From assembly GCF_009428905.1 (NCBI RefSeq), contig NZ_WHYR01000007.1, positions 37,964-101,963 of the forward strand: a stretch of DNA of 64,000 nt, in the 5' to 3' direction. The notes below the pieces were generated by a model. It ran no database searches, was not told the DNA's origin, and was given only the letters and a program-made list of their open reading frames with translations. Positions 8,576-17,357 of this stretch are shown one piece after another; the stretch's first letter is position 1, and each line of letters starts with the position of its first letter. Made by a program: the position numbers and the translations under genes. The DNA is from Desulfofundulus thermobenzoicus (GTDB lineage: Bacteria > Bacillota > Desulfotomaculia > Desulfotomaculales > Desulfovirgulaceae).

Positions 8576-9211
8576 CTAGCGCAGCCGGGCCTGTTCGCCC
8601 ATGCGCTGGAAGATATAACGGACGATCAGGTCTTGCTGTGCCGTGGTTATGTCCACAAACTCCAGGGCCACATGGTGGCCGCCGTCTTCCATTGCAAAAA
8701 GGCGCACCACCCGGCCCTTCAGCTCCATTTTCCTGAGACCCTCGCGCAGGGGCAGGTTAAACTGCAGGAGCAGTTCCGCCCCGGCCTGAACCGGTTCGTT
8801 TACGGCCAGGCGCATACCACCGCCGCTCATATCCACCGTATAGGCCCTTTTATAACGCGGGCGGCGGTTGGGGGCCGGCGGATGGGCGTAATGGACTTCC
8901 AGAGTGGTTTTCAAACGCACGTGGCTGCGCTGCTGCACCCGCTGTATTTCCCCCGTCCTGGCCAGGCGGTACAGGGGAACGGAATCTTCGGTGCGTCCCA
9001 GGCAGCGGGCTGGAAAAACGAAACTGGCGCTTTCTTCGGCGTACCGCACCTGGACGTTGTCGCCCGGCGACAGGATGAGCGCGTTTCCCCGCAGGCGGGG
9101 CAGGGCGATGTATATTTCCCCGTTTTTTATGTCCTGAATGGTGGAGGCATACCAGTCCCGTTCCCCTTCTCTGGCCACCTGTATTTTCTTGTTGATGGTT
9201 AGCTGCTGCAA
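8576..9211 (-). CDS. PilZ-domain flagellar brake protein, YcgR/YpfA-like
   Basis: A 211-residue protein with an N-terminal YcgR-type beta domain (residues 1-90) and a C-terminal PilZ domain. The c-di-GMP-binding residues are present: RxxxR (R95, R99) and DxSxxG (D127, S129, G132). Family members bind c-di-GMP and slow or stop the flagellar motor through FliG/MotA. The gene lies between flhG and sigD, with 12 bases to sigD, so it is co-expressed with the machine it is expected to brake. The c-di-GMP riboswitch at the head of the run is an independent input of the same signal. Confidence 0.9.
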   Translation of the reverse strand: MQQLTINKKIQVAREGERDWYASTIQDIKNGEIYIALPRLRGNALILSPGDNVQVRYAEESASFVFPARCLGRTEDSVPLYRLARTGEIQRVQQRSHVRLKTTLEVHYAHPPAPNRRPRYKRAYTVDMSGGGMRLAVNEPVQAGAELLLQFNLPLREGLRKMELKGRVVRLFAMEDGGHHVALEFVDITTAQQDLIVRYIFQRMGEQARLR

Positions 9212-9353
9212 AAGGACTTACCTCCCCGGCGGGGGCGGGAAACAGCCTCCGCCACCGCCAACTGCTTTCGGCAGAATAACGCTGTAAACATACCGGTTGC
9301 CGGCCCATAGGGGTAATATCAGGGGGTCAGATGCCATTGCCATACATGATTGA

Positions 9354-9427
9354 GATCCTGAATGACCGAAGCATGCCAATTCCTTTCCCCTTCCCGGGCC
9401 ACCTGTATTTTCAGGTTATGGTCAGCT
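9354..9427 (-). pseudogene. Decayed fragment of the PilZ gene 5' end
   Basis: About 74 bases match the first ~25 codons of the intact PilZ gene (compare 9130-9205). The conserved block CCACCTGTATTTTC and flanking matches are in the same orientation. Translated in the matching frame, a TGA stop falls where the intact gene has a lysine codon. This is a remnant of a local duplication. The rest of the 350-bp gap between the PilZ gene and flhG (9212-9561) shows nothing else I recognise. Confidence 0.6.
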
Positions 9428-9561
9428 TTTTCAATTTGAGCAACCTCCTTGCGGCCGCCGGGACAACACCCGGTCACCCGCCCTTCCGACTGATTAAATT
9501 AGCCTTCCGTCGCCATTGGTCCTGCTGATGCCACTTAACGACGCGCTCTTTTGCCGTGGAA

Positions 9562-10488
9562 TCAACCGAATATCTTCAACAGCCGGCCCACGAAACCCCG
9601 CGCTCCCGGTGGCGGGGCCTCTTCCCGGCGGCCGGTGGCCAGGGTGCGGGCCATGGCGGTCACATTCCGCGCGGCCCGGCAGCGGGGGTCCGCCAGAACG
9701 AAGGGCCTCTGCTCCCGCACCGCCCGGTTCACCGCCCGGTCTTCCGGCAGGTGACCCAGGTAATTGACCGGCAGGTTCAGGAAGCGTTCAGCCACCATTT
9801 CCACCCTCCTGGCCGTGGCCAGGGCCTCCTGGTCACCGGCGGCGCGGTTGATCACCAGCAGCACTTCCCGGTGGGAACGGAAGCGGGCCAGCACCTTGAT
9901 CAGGCTGTAGCCGTCGGTGAGGGAAGTGGGTTCGGGGGTGATCACCACAATCACTTCCCCGGCGGCGGCCAGGAACCCCAGCACGTTTTTGGAAAGTCCC
10001 GCCCCGGTGTCGATGAGTATGTAATCCGCCAGGGTGTCCAGAACGGCCAGGGAGGAAATCAACCGCTGCCGGCGGGCCCGGTCCAGGTTGGCCAGTTCCA
10101 GGAAGCCCGAGCCGCCGGAAATAAACTGGATTCCCCCGGGAGCCGGCAACAGCACCTCCCGGATGTCCCGGTTCCGGTACAGGCAGTCGTAGATGGTATA
10201 AGGGGGGCTCACCCCCAGGAGCACTTCCACATTGGCCAGGCCCAGGTCGGCGTCCAGGATGATCACCCGCCGGTTTAAAGAGGCCAGGGCCAGGCCCAGG
10301 TTTACCGTCAGGTTGCTTTTACCCACGCCCCCCTTGCCGCTGGTGACGGCTATAACCCGGGCGGCGCCGGCGGCCGGTCCCGCCGCCGTCAGGAATGTGT
10401 CTTCCTCATACTGGTCCACCGGGGGGCGGGCGCCCGCGGGGCGGCCGTAGATGCGCCCCCCGGCTGCCTTAAAAGTCCGGCCCCACAC
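9562..10488 (-). CDS. flhG: MinD-like ATPase FlhG (YlxH)
   Basis: A 308-residue P-loop ATPase. The deviant Walker A KGGVGKS lies at residues 52-58, followed by LDADLGLANVEVLLG and YILIDTGAGLS, hallmarks of FlhG. It controls flagellar number and placement together with FlhF and interacts with the FliM/FliY/FliN C-ring. An N-terminal extension of about 43 residues may hold the FlhF-activating peptide. The start overlaps the end of flhF by 20 bases. Confidence 0.94.
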   Translation of the reverse strand: MWGRTFKAAGGRIYGRPAGARPPVDQYEEDTFLTAAGPAAGAARVIAVTSGKGGVGKSNLTVNLGLALASLNRRVIILDADLGLANVEVLLGVSPPYTIYDCLYRNRDIREVLLPAPGGIQFISGGSGFLELANLDRARRQRLISSLAVLDTLADYILIDTGAGLSKNVLGFLAAAGEVIVVITPEPTSLTDGYSLIKVLARFRSHREVLLVINRAAGDQEALATARRVEMVAERFLNLPVNYLGHLPEDRAVNRAVREQRPFVLADPRCRAARNVTAMARTLATGRREEAPPPGARGFVGRLLKIFG

Positions 10489-11869
10489 CGTCCTCTCCCC
10501 CTTCCAGGAGCAGGGCGGCCAGTTTACGGGGGGTTACAGGCACCAGGTCGTCGGGGACGTTCTGCCCGGTGGTGATGTAGGCCACCGGACGGCCCGTGCG
10601 GTGGACCAGGTTCAGCGCCCCGCCCCTGGTCCTGGTTTCGTCCAGCTTGGTAAAGATGATCTGCGAGTAGCCGGCCCGGGCGAATTCCCCGGCGGCATGC
10701 AGCAGGTCCCGGTTGCGGGTGGTGGCGCTCAACACCAGGTAAATCCCGGTCTCCGGGGGCAACACATCCAGGAAGCCCTTTAATTTGAGCAGTTGGCCGG
10801 CATTGCGGCAGGAGATGCCTTCGGTATCTATGTACAGGGCGTCCCGGTCCCGGTGGGCTTCCACCGCCGCCGCCAGTTCCGCCGGGGTCATGACCACTTC
10901 CACCGGCACGCCCATGTTCTGGCCGTAAAATTTCAGCTCCTCCACCACGCCGAAGCGGTGGCTGTAAACGGCCACCAGGGCGATATTTTTTCCTTCCAAA
11001 AGGGCCCGGCGGGTGGCCAGCTTGGCCAGGGTGGTGGTTTTGCCCACCCCCGTGGGGCCGATAAAGGCGCAGATGCCGCCCCCGTCCCCCACTTTTCTAT
11101 AGGCGTCCCGCACCAGGGAGCTGATCCGCTTTGTCAGCTGCAGACCCAGGAGATCTTCCCGGTCCGCGCCTGGTGCATCCACCACCAGATCCTGGAGCAG
11201 CTCATCCACCAGCGCGGCTTCCACCTCCCCGTCCAGCAGGTGCCGCCGCCATTGATCCGTTACGTCCCCGTTCATCAGTAATTCCTCCTGTTTCTTCAGG
11301 ATTATATTAAATGGAGAGGGATTGTTTTCCTCCTTTTCCGGTCCCGTATACATGGGAATATTTTCTCCGGTATCCCCTGCCGCTTCCCCGGGCGGGAGCG
11401 GGGGTGATCCGGCACGCCCGGCGGCATTGGATGTACGGGACCGCTCCAGGGTCATGGTCTCGCCGGAATATCCGCCCCCGAAGGAACGAGCCGGATATCC
11501 GTCCGCAGCGCAGGCGGTCGCAAACCTGCCGGCGGCAGGTGCATGAAGCCTCCCCGGGGCCGGCGGCGGATCCGGGAACCTGGCGGCCGGTGGTGCGCCG
11601 GGCCGGCTTCCCATCGGAGGTCCGGAGTGAAGCTGTTCCAGCCCCTGGTAATTTGCACCTCCCGGGGGCAGGGAGCCGGCCGGGGCTGGCCCGGGGGGCA
11701 GTTCATCCATGGCGGCGGTCACTTCCAGCTGCACGGGACGGAAAAAGTCCAGGATGTTTTTCCGGGGCAGGCGGTAGCTGCTGATGATCACCGCGTCGGG
11801 GCCCAGATCTTCTTTAATCAGGCGCATGGCTTCCTGCATTTCCCGCACCACGTATTTTTTAATTTTCAC
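10469..11869 (-). CDS. flhF: Flagellar biosynthesis GTPase FlhF
   Basis: A 466-residue SRP-family GTPase. The basic N-terminal B domain (residues 1-60) is followed by a long Pro/Gly-rich linker (about 60-190), an N domain, and the G domain with GPTGVGKTTT at 271-280. FlhF marks the site of flagellar assembly at the membrane and pairs with FlhG. The linker is longer and more repetitive than usual. The start ATG is followed by KIKKYVVREMQEAM, typical of the family. Confidence 0.94.
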   Translation of the reverse strand: MKIKKYVVREMQEAMRLIKEDLGPDAVIISSYRLPRKNILDFFRPVQLEVTAAMDELPPGPAPAGSLPPGGANYQGLEQLHSGPPMGSRPGAPPAARFPDPPPAPGRLHAPAAGRFATACAADGYPARSFGGGYSGETMTLERSRTSNAAGRAGSPPLPPGEAAGDTGENIPMYTGPEKEENNPSPFNIILKKQEELLMNGDVTDQWRRHLLDGEVEAALVDELLQDLVVDAPGADREDLLGLQLTKRISSLVRDAYRKVGDGGGICAFIGPTGVGKTTTLAKLATRRALLEGKNIALVAVYSHRFGVVEELKFYGQNMGVPVEVVMTPAELAAAVEAHRDRDALYIDTEGISCRNAGQLLKLKGFLDVLPPETGIYLVLSATTRNRDLLHAAGEFARAGYSQIIFTKLDETRTRGGALNLVHRTGRPVAYITTGQNVPDDLVPVTPRKLAALLLEGGEDGVGPDF

Positions 11870-11951
11870 CGGCCGTCACCACCTTGCGTGGGAAATTTAT
11901 ATGCCGCGCCAGACACACCGCAGGAGCCGCCAAAATTTGGAATATTAATTT

Positions 11952-14030
11952 TCACTCCACGCTCACCGTCCCCACTACCTCCACTTCAAAGCCCGGGGCG
12001 ATTTCATTCAGGGAGAGCACGGCCACCGCCGGCAGGCTGCGCTCAATGAGCCGCCGGAAGGGCAGCCGTATGCGGGGTGAACAGAGCACCACCGGCGAAA
12101 GCCCCTTCAGGCTGATCTTTTCGGCCTGTTCCCGCAGCCGGTCCAGGATCTTTCTGGCCAGCCCCGGTTCCAGCACCGGGTAGGATCCCAGCTGGGTGGG
12201 CTGGATGGCGTCGGTGACGGCCTGCTCCAGCCGGGGGTGCAGGGTGAGCACCACCAGCTTGTTTTCCGGCGTCAGGTACTGCCGGCTGATGGTGCGGGAA
12301 AGGCGGCTGCGCACATGTTCGGTGAGAAAATCGCTTTCCCGGTTCAACCGGACGCCGTCGGCCAGGGCTTCGCAGATGGTCACCAGGTCCCGCACGGGCA
12401 CCCTCTCCCGCAGCAGGTTCTGCAGCACCTTCTGCACTTCCCCCAGGGTCAAAAGGTCCGGCACCAGTTCCTCCACCACCGCCGGGTCCTTTTCCTTGAT
12501 GGCTTCCAGCAGTTCCTTCACTTCCTGGCGGCCCAGCAGCTCAAAGGCGTGGGCCTTGATGAATTCCGTCAGGTGGGTGACCATGACGGTGGAGGGGTCC
12601 ACCACCGTCAGCCCCGCCAGTTCCAGCTTCTCCTTTTCCCCGGCCGCCACCCACCAGGCGGGCAGGCCGAAGGTGGGTTCGGTGGTTGGGATGCCCGGCA
12701 CGTCGGTGGCCTGTCCCGTGGGGTCCATCACCAGGTAATAGCCGGGCATCAGCTCCCCGGAGGCGCTTTCTTCCCCGCGGATCTTGAATATGTAGGCGTT
12801 GGGGGCCAGCTGCAGGTTGTCCCGGATGCGGATGGGGCGCACGTAGATGCCCATCTCCATGGCGCACTGCCGGCGCACCGCCGCCAGCCGGGACAAAAGG
12901 TCACCGCCCTGGCTCTCGTCGGTGAGCGGTATCAGGTTATAGCCGATCTCAATCTGCAGGGGGTCCACCTGGAAGTAGGTGGTGACGTTTTCCGGCTCCC
13001 GGCGGGTTTCCTGCATCTGCCGCCGTACCCGGGCCTCCTGCCGGCTGGCCTCTTCCCTTTGTTTTTCCCGGACCAGGCTGCGGCCGGCCAGGAAGCTGAC
13101 CCCCGACAGGATCAGGAACAATGCGTTGGGCATGGCCGGGATGAGCCCCAGCACAAAGAGGACGCCGGCCACTATATACATGATTTTGGGGAAGCCGGTG
13201 AACTGCCGGGAGATGTCCGTGCCGAAGTTGGCATCGGAAGTGGCCCGGGTGACCAGGATGCCCGCCGCCGTGGAAATGAGCACCGAAGGCACCTGGGCCA
13301 CCAGACCGTCACCGATGGTGAGCACGGTGAAGGTGCGCAGGGCTTCACCCACGGGCATGCCCATCTGCAACGTGCCGATGACCAGGCCGCCCAGGATGTT
13401 CACCAGGGTGATGATGATGCCCGCTATGGCGTCGCCGCGGACGAATTTGCTGGCGCCGTCCATGGCCCCGTAGAAATCCGCTTCCCGCTGCAGTTTTTTG
13501 CGCCGTTCCCGGGCCTCGGCTTCGGTGATCAGGCCGGAGTTGAAATCGGCGTCGATGCTCATCTGCTTGCCGGGCATGGCATCCAGGGTGAACCGGGCGG
13601 CCACCTCGGCCACCCGGCCGGCGCCGCTGGTGATGACCACGAACTGGATGACGGTGATGATAAGAAAGACGATAAAACCCACCACGTAGTTGCCCCCGGC
13701 CACGAAGTGCCCGAAGGCGTCGATGACGTTGCCCGCATAGCCCTGGCCCAGGATCAGCCTGGTGGAGGAGATGTTCAGGGCCAGCCGGTACAGGGTGGTC
13801 ACCAGCAAAAGGGACGGGAAGATGGAAAACTGCAGCGGCTCGGTGGTGAACATGGTGATGAGCAGGATCACCAGACCCAGGGTGATGCTGATGGACAGCA
13901 GCACGTCCAGGGCCCGGGGGGGCATGGGGATGATGATCATCAGCACGATACCCACGATGAGGCCGGCGATGAGCAGGTCGGTGTTGCGTTTTAATTGTGA
14001 TCTTAAGGTTGTGCCGGGTGCGGGCGGCAT
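11952..14030 (-). CDS. flhA: Flagellar export gate protein FlhA
   Basis: A 692-residue membrane protein. The N-terminal ~330 residues contain about eight hydrophobic segments and the conserved FHIPEP-type cytoplasmic loop (ARFTLDAMPGKQMSIDADFN). The C-terminal half is the soluble docking domain for substrate-chaperone complexes. Together with FlhB, FliP, FliQ and FliR it forms the type III export gate. The length is normal. It is separated from flhF by 82 bases and from flhB by 68. Confidence 0.97.
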   Translation of the reverse strand: MPPAPGTTLRSQLKRNTDLLIAGLIVGIVLMIIIPMPPRALDVLLSISITLGLVILLITMFTTEPLQFSIFPSLLLVTTLYRLALNISSTRLILGQGYAGNVIDAFGHFVAGGNYVVGFIVFLIITVIQFVVITSGAGRVAEVAARFTLDAMPGKQMSIDADFNSGLITEAEARERRKKLQREADFYGAMDGASKFVRGDAIAGIIITLVNILGGLVIGTLQMGMPVGEALRTFTVLTIGDGLVAQVPSVLISTAAGILVTRATSDANFGTDISRQFTGFPKIMYIVAGVLFVLGLIPAMPNALFLILSGVSFLAGRSLVREKQREEASRQEARVRRQMQETRREPENVTTYFQVDPLQIEIGYNLIPLTDESQGGDLLSRLAAVRRQCAMEMGIYVRPIRIRDNLQLAPNAYIFKIRGEESASGELMPGYYLVMDPTGQATDVPGIPTTEPTFGLPAWWVAAGEKEKLELAGLTVVDPSTVMVTHLTEFIKAHAFELLGRQEVKELLEAIKEKDPAVVEELVPDLLTLGEVQKVLQNLLRERVPVRDLVTICEALADGVRLNRESDFLTEHVRSRLSRTISRQYLTPENKLVVLTLHPRLEQAVTDAIQPTQLGSYPVLEPGLARKILDRLREQAEKISLKGLSPVVLCSPRIRLPFRRLIERSLPAVAVLSLNEIAPGFEVEVVGTVSVE

Positions 14031-14098
14031 ACACTTTCCTCCTGAATTTGTTTCACTGAATGTTTCAGTAACCGTTATGGTGCCGACGGTAGTGATTT

Positions 14099-15166
14099 TT
14101 ACACCGTCCGTTTCTTCAGCCGGTAGACCAGGGCCAGGATCTGGGCCACCGCCTGGTAGAGTTCCGCCGGTATCTCCCGGCCGATGTCCACCTGGTACAG
14201 CGCCCGGGCCACCGGCGGGTTTTCTATGACCGGCACGTTATGCTGCGCGGCCAGCTCCCGGATGCGCCGGGCCAGGTCCCCGGCCCCCTTGGCCACCACC
14301 AGGGGCGCGGACATCTCCTTTTCTTCGTAGCGCAGGGCCACCGCCAGGTGGGTGGGGTTGGTGATGACCACCGTGGCCCGGGGCACCTCCTGGCGGATGC
14401 GGTTGAGCAGGATCTGCCGCTGCCGGCGGCGCTGCCAGCCTTTGACCACCGGGTCCCCTTCGGTCTGTTTGAACTCGTCCTTCACTTCCTGTTTGGTCAT
14501 GCGCAGGCCGCGGATATATTCCCAGCGCTGGTAGAAGAGGTCAATCACCGCCAGCAGCAGGTAGGTGCCGCCGGCCGCGGCGGCCACCGCCAGCATGACG
14601 CCGGCCACGGTGCCGAAGGCCGCCCGGGGCGACCGGTGAAAGACCAGCAGCAGTTCGTCCAGGTGGGCCTTCACCACCAGGTAACTGACCCCTGCCACCA
14701 CCAACACTTTGATCATGCCCTTGCCCAGCTCCACCAGGGTGCGCAGGCTGAACATGCGGGAAAGGCCGCTTACCGGGTTCAACCGCTCCAGGTTGGGCCT
14801 CACCACTTCCGGGGCGAAGATGAAACCGCTTTGGGCCAGGTGCACCGCCAGGCCCGCCCCCATGAGCACCAGGAAAAAGGGGGTGAACATCCATAATGCC
14901 CCCCGGCCGACCTCGTAGATGATCCGGGGCAGGTGCTCCGGCGCCAGGTCAAAGGAAAGGCAGCTGGCAAAATACCGGGAAAGCTGCCTCTCCCAGCCCT
15001 CCATGGCCGGCTTTTCCAGCAGGTAGCCCAGCAGTACGGCGGCCATCAGCACCACCGCCGCCGAGAAGTCCCGGCTTTTGGGCACCTGGCCTTTTTTCCG
15101 TGCCTCCTGCAGCCTCCGTGGGGTTGGAGCTTCGGTTTTTTGCTGGGCTCCGCCGCCCCCGGCCAA
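14099..15166 (-). CDS. flhB: Flagellar export substrate-specificity switch FlhB
   Basis: A 355-residue protein with four hydrophobic segments in the first ~210 residues and a soluble C-terminal domain. The self-cleavage motif NPTH is at residues 270-273. The N-terminus QQKTEAPTPRRLQEARKKGQ is diagnostic. Cleavage between N and P switches export from rod/hook to filament substrates in concert with FliK. The start is TTG at 15166 behind a purine-rich GGGGTGATGGGAA. Confidence 0.97.
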   Translation of the reverse strand: MAGGGGAQQKTEAPTPRRLQEARKKGQVPKSRDFSAAVVLMAAVLLGYLLEKPAMEGWERQLSRYFASCLSFDLAPEHLPRIIYEVGRGALWMFTPFFLVLMGAGLAVHLAQSGFIFAPEVVRPNLERLNPVSGLSRMFSLRTLVELGKGMIKVLVVAGVSYLVVKAHLDELLLVFHRSPRAAFGTVAGVMLAVAAAAGGTYLLLAVIDLFYQRWEYIRGLRMTKQEVKDEFKQTEGDPVVKGWQRRRQRQILLNRIRQEVPRATVVITNPTHLAVALRYEEKEMSAPLVVAKGAGDLARRIRELAAQHNVPVIENPPVARALYQVDIGREIPAELYQAVAQILALVYRLKKRTV

Positions 15167-15187
15167 TTCCCATCACCCCTTCCAAAT

Positions 15188-15226
15188 AAGTTAATAAATC
15201 AGGTGCCTGGCACCCGTTGTTAACTT
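15188..15226. repeat. Nested palindrome GGTGCCTGGCACC flanked by AAGTTAA/TTAACTT
   Basis: A central palindrome GGTGCCTGGCACC (15202-15214) lies inside the outer inverted arms AAGTTAA (15188-15194) and TTAACTT (15220-15226). It fills the flhB-fliR gap and touches the fliR stop codon. A degenerate relative (AAGTTAA then GTACCTGGCATCC) lies at 44395-44414, directly after the stop of another gene. It is likely a small dispersed repeat rather than a terminator, as no long T tract follows. Confidence 0.6.
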
Positions 15227-15227
15227 T

Positions 15228-15998
15228 TTATCCGGAGAGGCCCCGGATGACCGTGTGCAGGTCCTGCTCCATCATGCGCACCATGGCCCGGAAAACCACC
15301 CCGAACAGGGGCACCATCACGCTCAAAGTGAGTATGCCCAGGGCGATTTTCAAGGGGAAGCCCAGCATGAAGATGTTCATTTCCGGGGCGGTGCGGCCCA
15401 GGATGCCCAGGCAGATGTCGATGATCAGCACCACCGCCACCACCGGGGCGGCGATCTGCACGCCCAGGGCTACCATGCGGGCGAACATCTGCACCACCGC
15501 CAGGGTGGTGGTCCCGTCCAGGGAGGCGCCGGTTAAAGGCACCAGCTGGTAGCTCCTGGCCAGGCCGGCGATGAGCAGGTGGTGGCCGTCCAGGATGAGA
15601 AAGAGCACCATCCCCAGCAGGTACAGGAAGCGGGAGGTGATGGTGGCCTGGTGGCCCATGGCCGGGTCGAAAAGGTTGGCCATGAAAAAGCCCATCTGGA
15701 TGTCCATGATCTGGCCGGCCATATTCAGGCTCTGGAAGACCAGGGTGGTCACAAAGCCCAGGACCAGCCCCACCCCCGCCTCTTCCGCCGCCGCCAGGCC
15801 AAAGCCCGGCAGGCCACCCGGGAAGTTCGGCCCGGTCTGCGGCACCACGGGGAAAAGCACCACCGCCAGCGCAAAGGCCATGCCGGCCTTGAACGGCCGG
15901 GGGACGCTGGGGAAAAAGAACAGCGGCCCCGCGGCCAGAAAGGCGCTGGCCCGGATGAAGATCAGGATGAAGGTGGCCACCAGTTCGTAGTTGAGCAA
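15228..15998 (-). CDS. fliR: Flagellar export gate protein FliR
   Basis: A 256-residue polytopic membrane protein with about six hydrophobic segments, starting LNYELVATFILIFIRASAFL. It is a core subunit of the FliP-FliQ-FliR export gate. TTG at 15998 follows GGAGGCAAATTACC and is taken as start. It lies between fliQ and flhB, the standard order. Confidence 0.95.
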   Translation of the reverse strand: MLNYELVATFILIFIRASAFLAAGPLFFFPSVPRPFKAGMAFALAVVLFPVVPQTGPNFPGGLPGFGLAAAEEAGVGLVLGFVTTLVFQSLNMAGQIMDIQMGFFMANLFDPAMGHQATITSRFLYLLGMVLFLILDGHHLLIAGLARSYQLVPLTGASLDGTTTLAVVQMFARMVALGVQIAAPVVAVVLIIDICLGILGRTAPEMNIFMLGFPLKIALGILTLSVMVPLFGVVFRAMVRMMEQDLHTVIRGLSG

Positions 15999-16142
15999 GG
16001 TAATTTGCCTCCATAAAAAAGGGGACTGGCTGCTTTTTAACCGGCAGGCGTGCTTCCCGGAAAGTGTCCGCCGGGGAAGGCCGGCTGTTTTATGTTACAC
16101 CGGTTCTCTTCCAGAACACGGCTTTTTCGCCAATAGCTGCTG

Positions 16143-16412
16143 TTAGCCCGTGAGGGTGGGCAGCCGGTCGAAAAGCCGGGTGGTGAAACCGGTCATCAGC
16201 CGGATCATCCACGGGGCGGTGACGGCCAGCACCAGGAATACGGCGATGATTTTGGGCACAAAGGTCAGGGACTGCTCCTGCACCTGGGTGGTGGCCTGCA
16301 GGATGCTGATCACCAGACCCACCAGCAGCGACACGGCCAGGGTGGGCAGGGACAGGATCAGGATCATCATCAGCGCTTCCCGGGCGATCTGGATAACAAG
16401 GGTGTCGGTCAA
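16143..16412 (-). CDS. fliQ: Flagellar export gate protein FliQ
   Basis: An 89-residue protein with two hydrophobic hairpin helices (ILILSLPTLAVSLLVGLVIS and IIAVFLVLAVTAPWMIRLM), exactly the family length. The start is TTG at 16412 behind GGGAGGTGG. A longer reading back to 16640 would run through a hairpin repeat and overlap fliP, and is rejected. FliQ packs around FliP/FliR in the export gate. Confidence 0.94.
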   Translation of the reverse strand: MTDTLVIQIAREALMMILILSLPTLAVSLLVGLVISILQATTQVQEQSLTFVPKIIAVFLVLAVTAPWMIRLMTGFTTRLFDRLPTLTG

Positions 16413-16433
16413 AACGGCCACCTCCCAAAATAC

Positions 16434-16460
16434 TGTGTCAGGGGACGGTTCTCTGACACA
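16434..16460 (-). repeat. Hairpin repeat unit in fliP-fliQ gap
   Basis: A single 27-base unit with arms TGTGTCAG / CTGACACA around GGGACGGTTCT, the same arm version as at 7453-7479. It lies 21 bases upstream of the fliQ start. The remainder of the 169-bp gap has no recognised feature. Confidence 0.85.
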
Positions 16461-16581
16461 TTTTTGTTGGTGAGAACGGGAAGTTGCCATGGGTGGCTCC
16501 CGCGCAAGCGAAGCCTTTTCCGCCTTTGCTTTCGCCTGGAGGCGGGGGCTTTCTGGTTCATTGACTGCAGCCTCAGGGGTC

Positions 16582-17328
16582 TTAGTGGAAGCTTTCCACC
16601 AGGGAGCGCACCACCAGGTACCAGCCGTCCACCATGACAAAGAGCAAAAGTTTGAACGGCAGCGAGATCATCACCGGCGGCAGCATGAACATGCCCATGG
16701 ACATGAGGGCGCTGGCCACCACCATATCGATCACCAGGAAGGGCACATATAAAAGGAAGCCCATTTGAAAGGCGGTTTTCAGCTCGCTGATCACAAAGGC
16801 CGGGATGACCACCGTGATGGGCAGTTCGTCGGCATTATTGGGCTGGGGCAATTTGGCCAGGCTCACAAACAGAGCCAGGTCCTTTTCCCGGGTTTGCTTC
16901 AACATAAAAGCTTTCAGGGGTTTGCCCGCCGCCTCAAAGGCCTGTTCCTGGGTCAGCTGATTATTTAAATAGGGCTGCAGCGCCTGCCGGTTGATCTCCT
17001 GAAAGGTGGGCGTCATCACAAAGGCCGTTAAAAACAGGGCCAGGCCGATGATCACCTGGTTGGGCGGCGTCTGCTGGATGCCCAGGGCCCCCCGCAGGAT
17101 GGACAGCACCACCACGATGCGGGTGAAGCTGGTGACCATGACCAGTATTCCGGGGGCCAGGGCCAGCACCGTCAGCAGTACCAGCAGTTTGACGCTGTCC
17201 ACCACCTGGGCCGGGTTGTCCGTGGGGGTGACCCGCAGGTCGATGCCCGGCAGGGGCTGGGCCTGCCCGGCCCCTGGCACCGCCAGCAGGGCCGCCAGAA
17301 AAACCAGGGACGCCGGGATGTTTAACAA
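16582..17328 (-). CDS. fliP: Flagellar export gate protein FliP
   Basis: The core protein is 248 residues from TTG at 17328. It begins with a cleavable signal peptide (LVFLAALLAVPGAGQA), as FliP proteins do, followed by the conserved VKLLVLLTVLALAPGILVMV and RIVVVLSILRGALG segments. The frame stays open for another 101 codons, to 17631, overlapping fliO. That extension is hydrophilic, contains a tandem repeat, and would bury the signal peptide, so I prefer the internal start, though its ribosome site (AAAGG, about 14 bases upstream) is weak. FliP forms the central export-gate ring. Confidence 0.9.
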   Translation of the reverse strand: MLNIPASLVFLAALLAVPGAGQAQPLPGIDLRVTPTDNPAQVVDSVKLLVLLTVLALAPGILVMVTSFTRIVVVLSILRGALGIQQTPPNQVIIGLALFLTAFVMTPTFQEINRQALQPYLNNQLTQEQAFEAAGKPLKAFMLKQTREKDLALFVSLAKLPQPNNADELPITVVIPAFVISELKTAFQMGFLLYVPFLVIDMVVASALMSMGMFMLPPVMISLPFKLLLFVMVDGWYLVVRSLVESFH

Positions 17329-17357
17329 AATTTGTACCGGACCTTTCCAGGCGGTAT

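Noticed and set aside
12237..13994. 585-residue plus-strand ORF opposite flhA
   Set aside because: It is rich in His/Gly/Gln with no domain, lies exactly antisense to a clear FlhA, and reflects GC-rich third positions on the coding strand.
14949..15185. Alternative ORF overlapping the flhB start
   Set aside because: Different frame, no family similarity; the flhB TTG start explains the ribosome site.
16413..16640. N-terminal extension of FliQ
   Set aside because: It runs through a hairpin repeat and overlaps fliP. The 89-residue form has the family length and a GGGAGG ribosome site.
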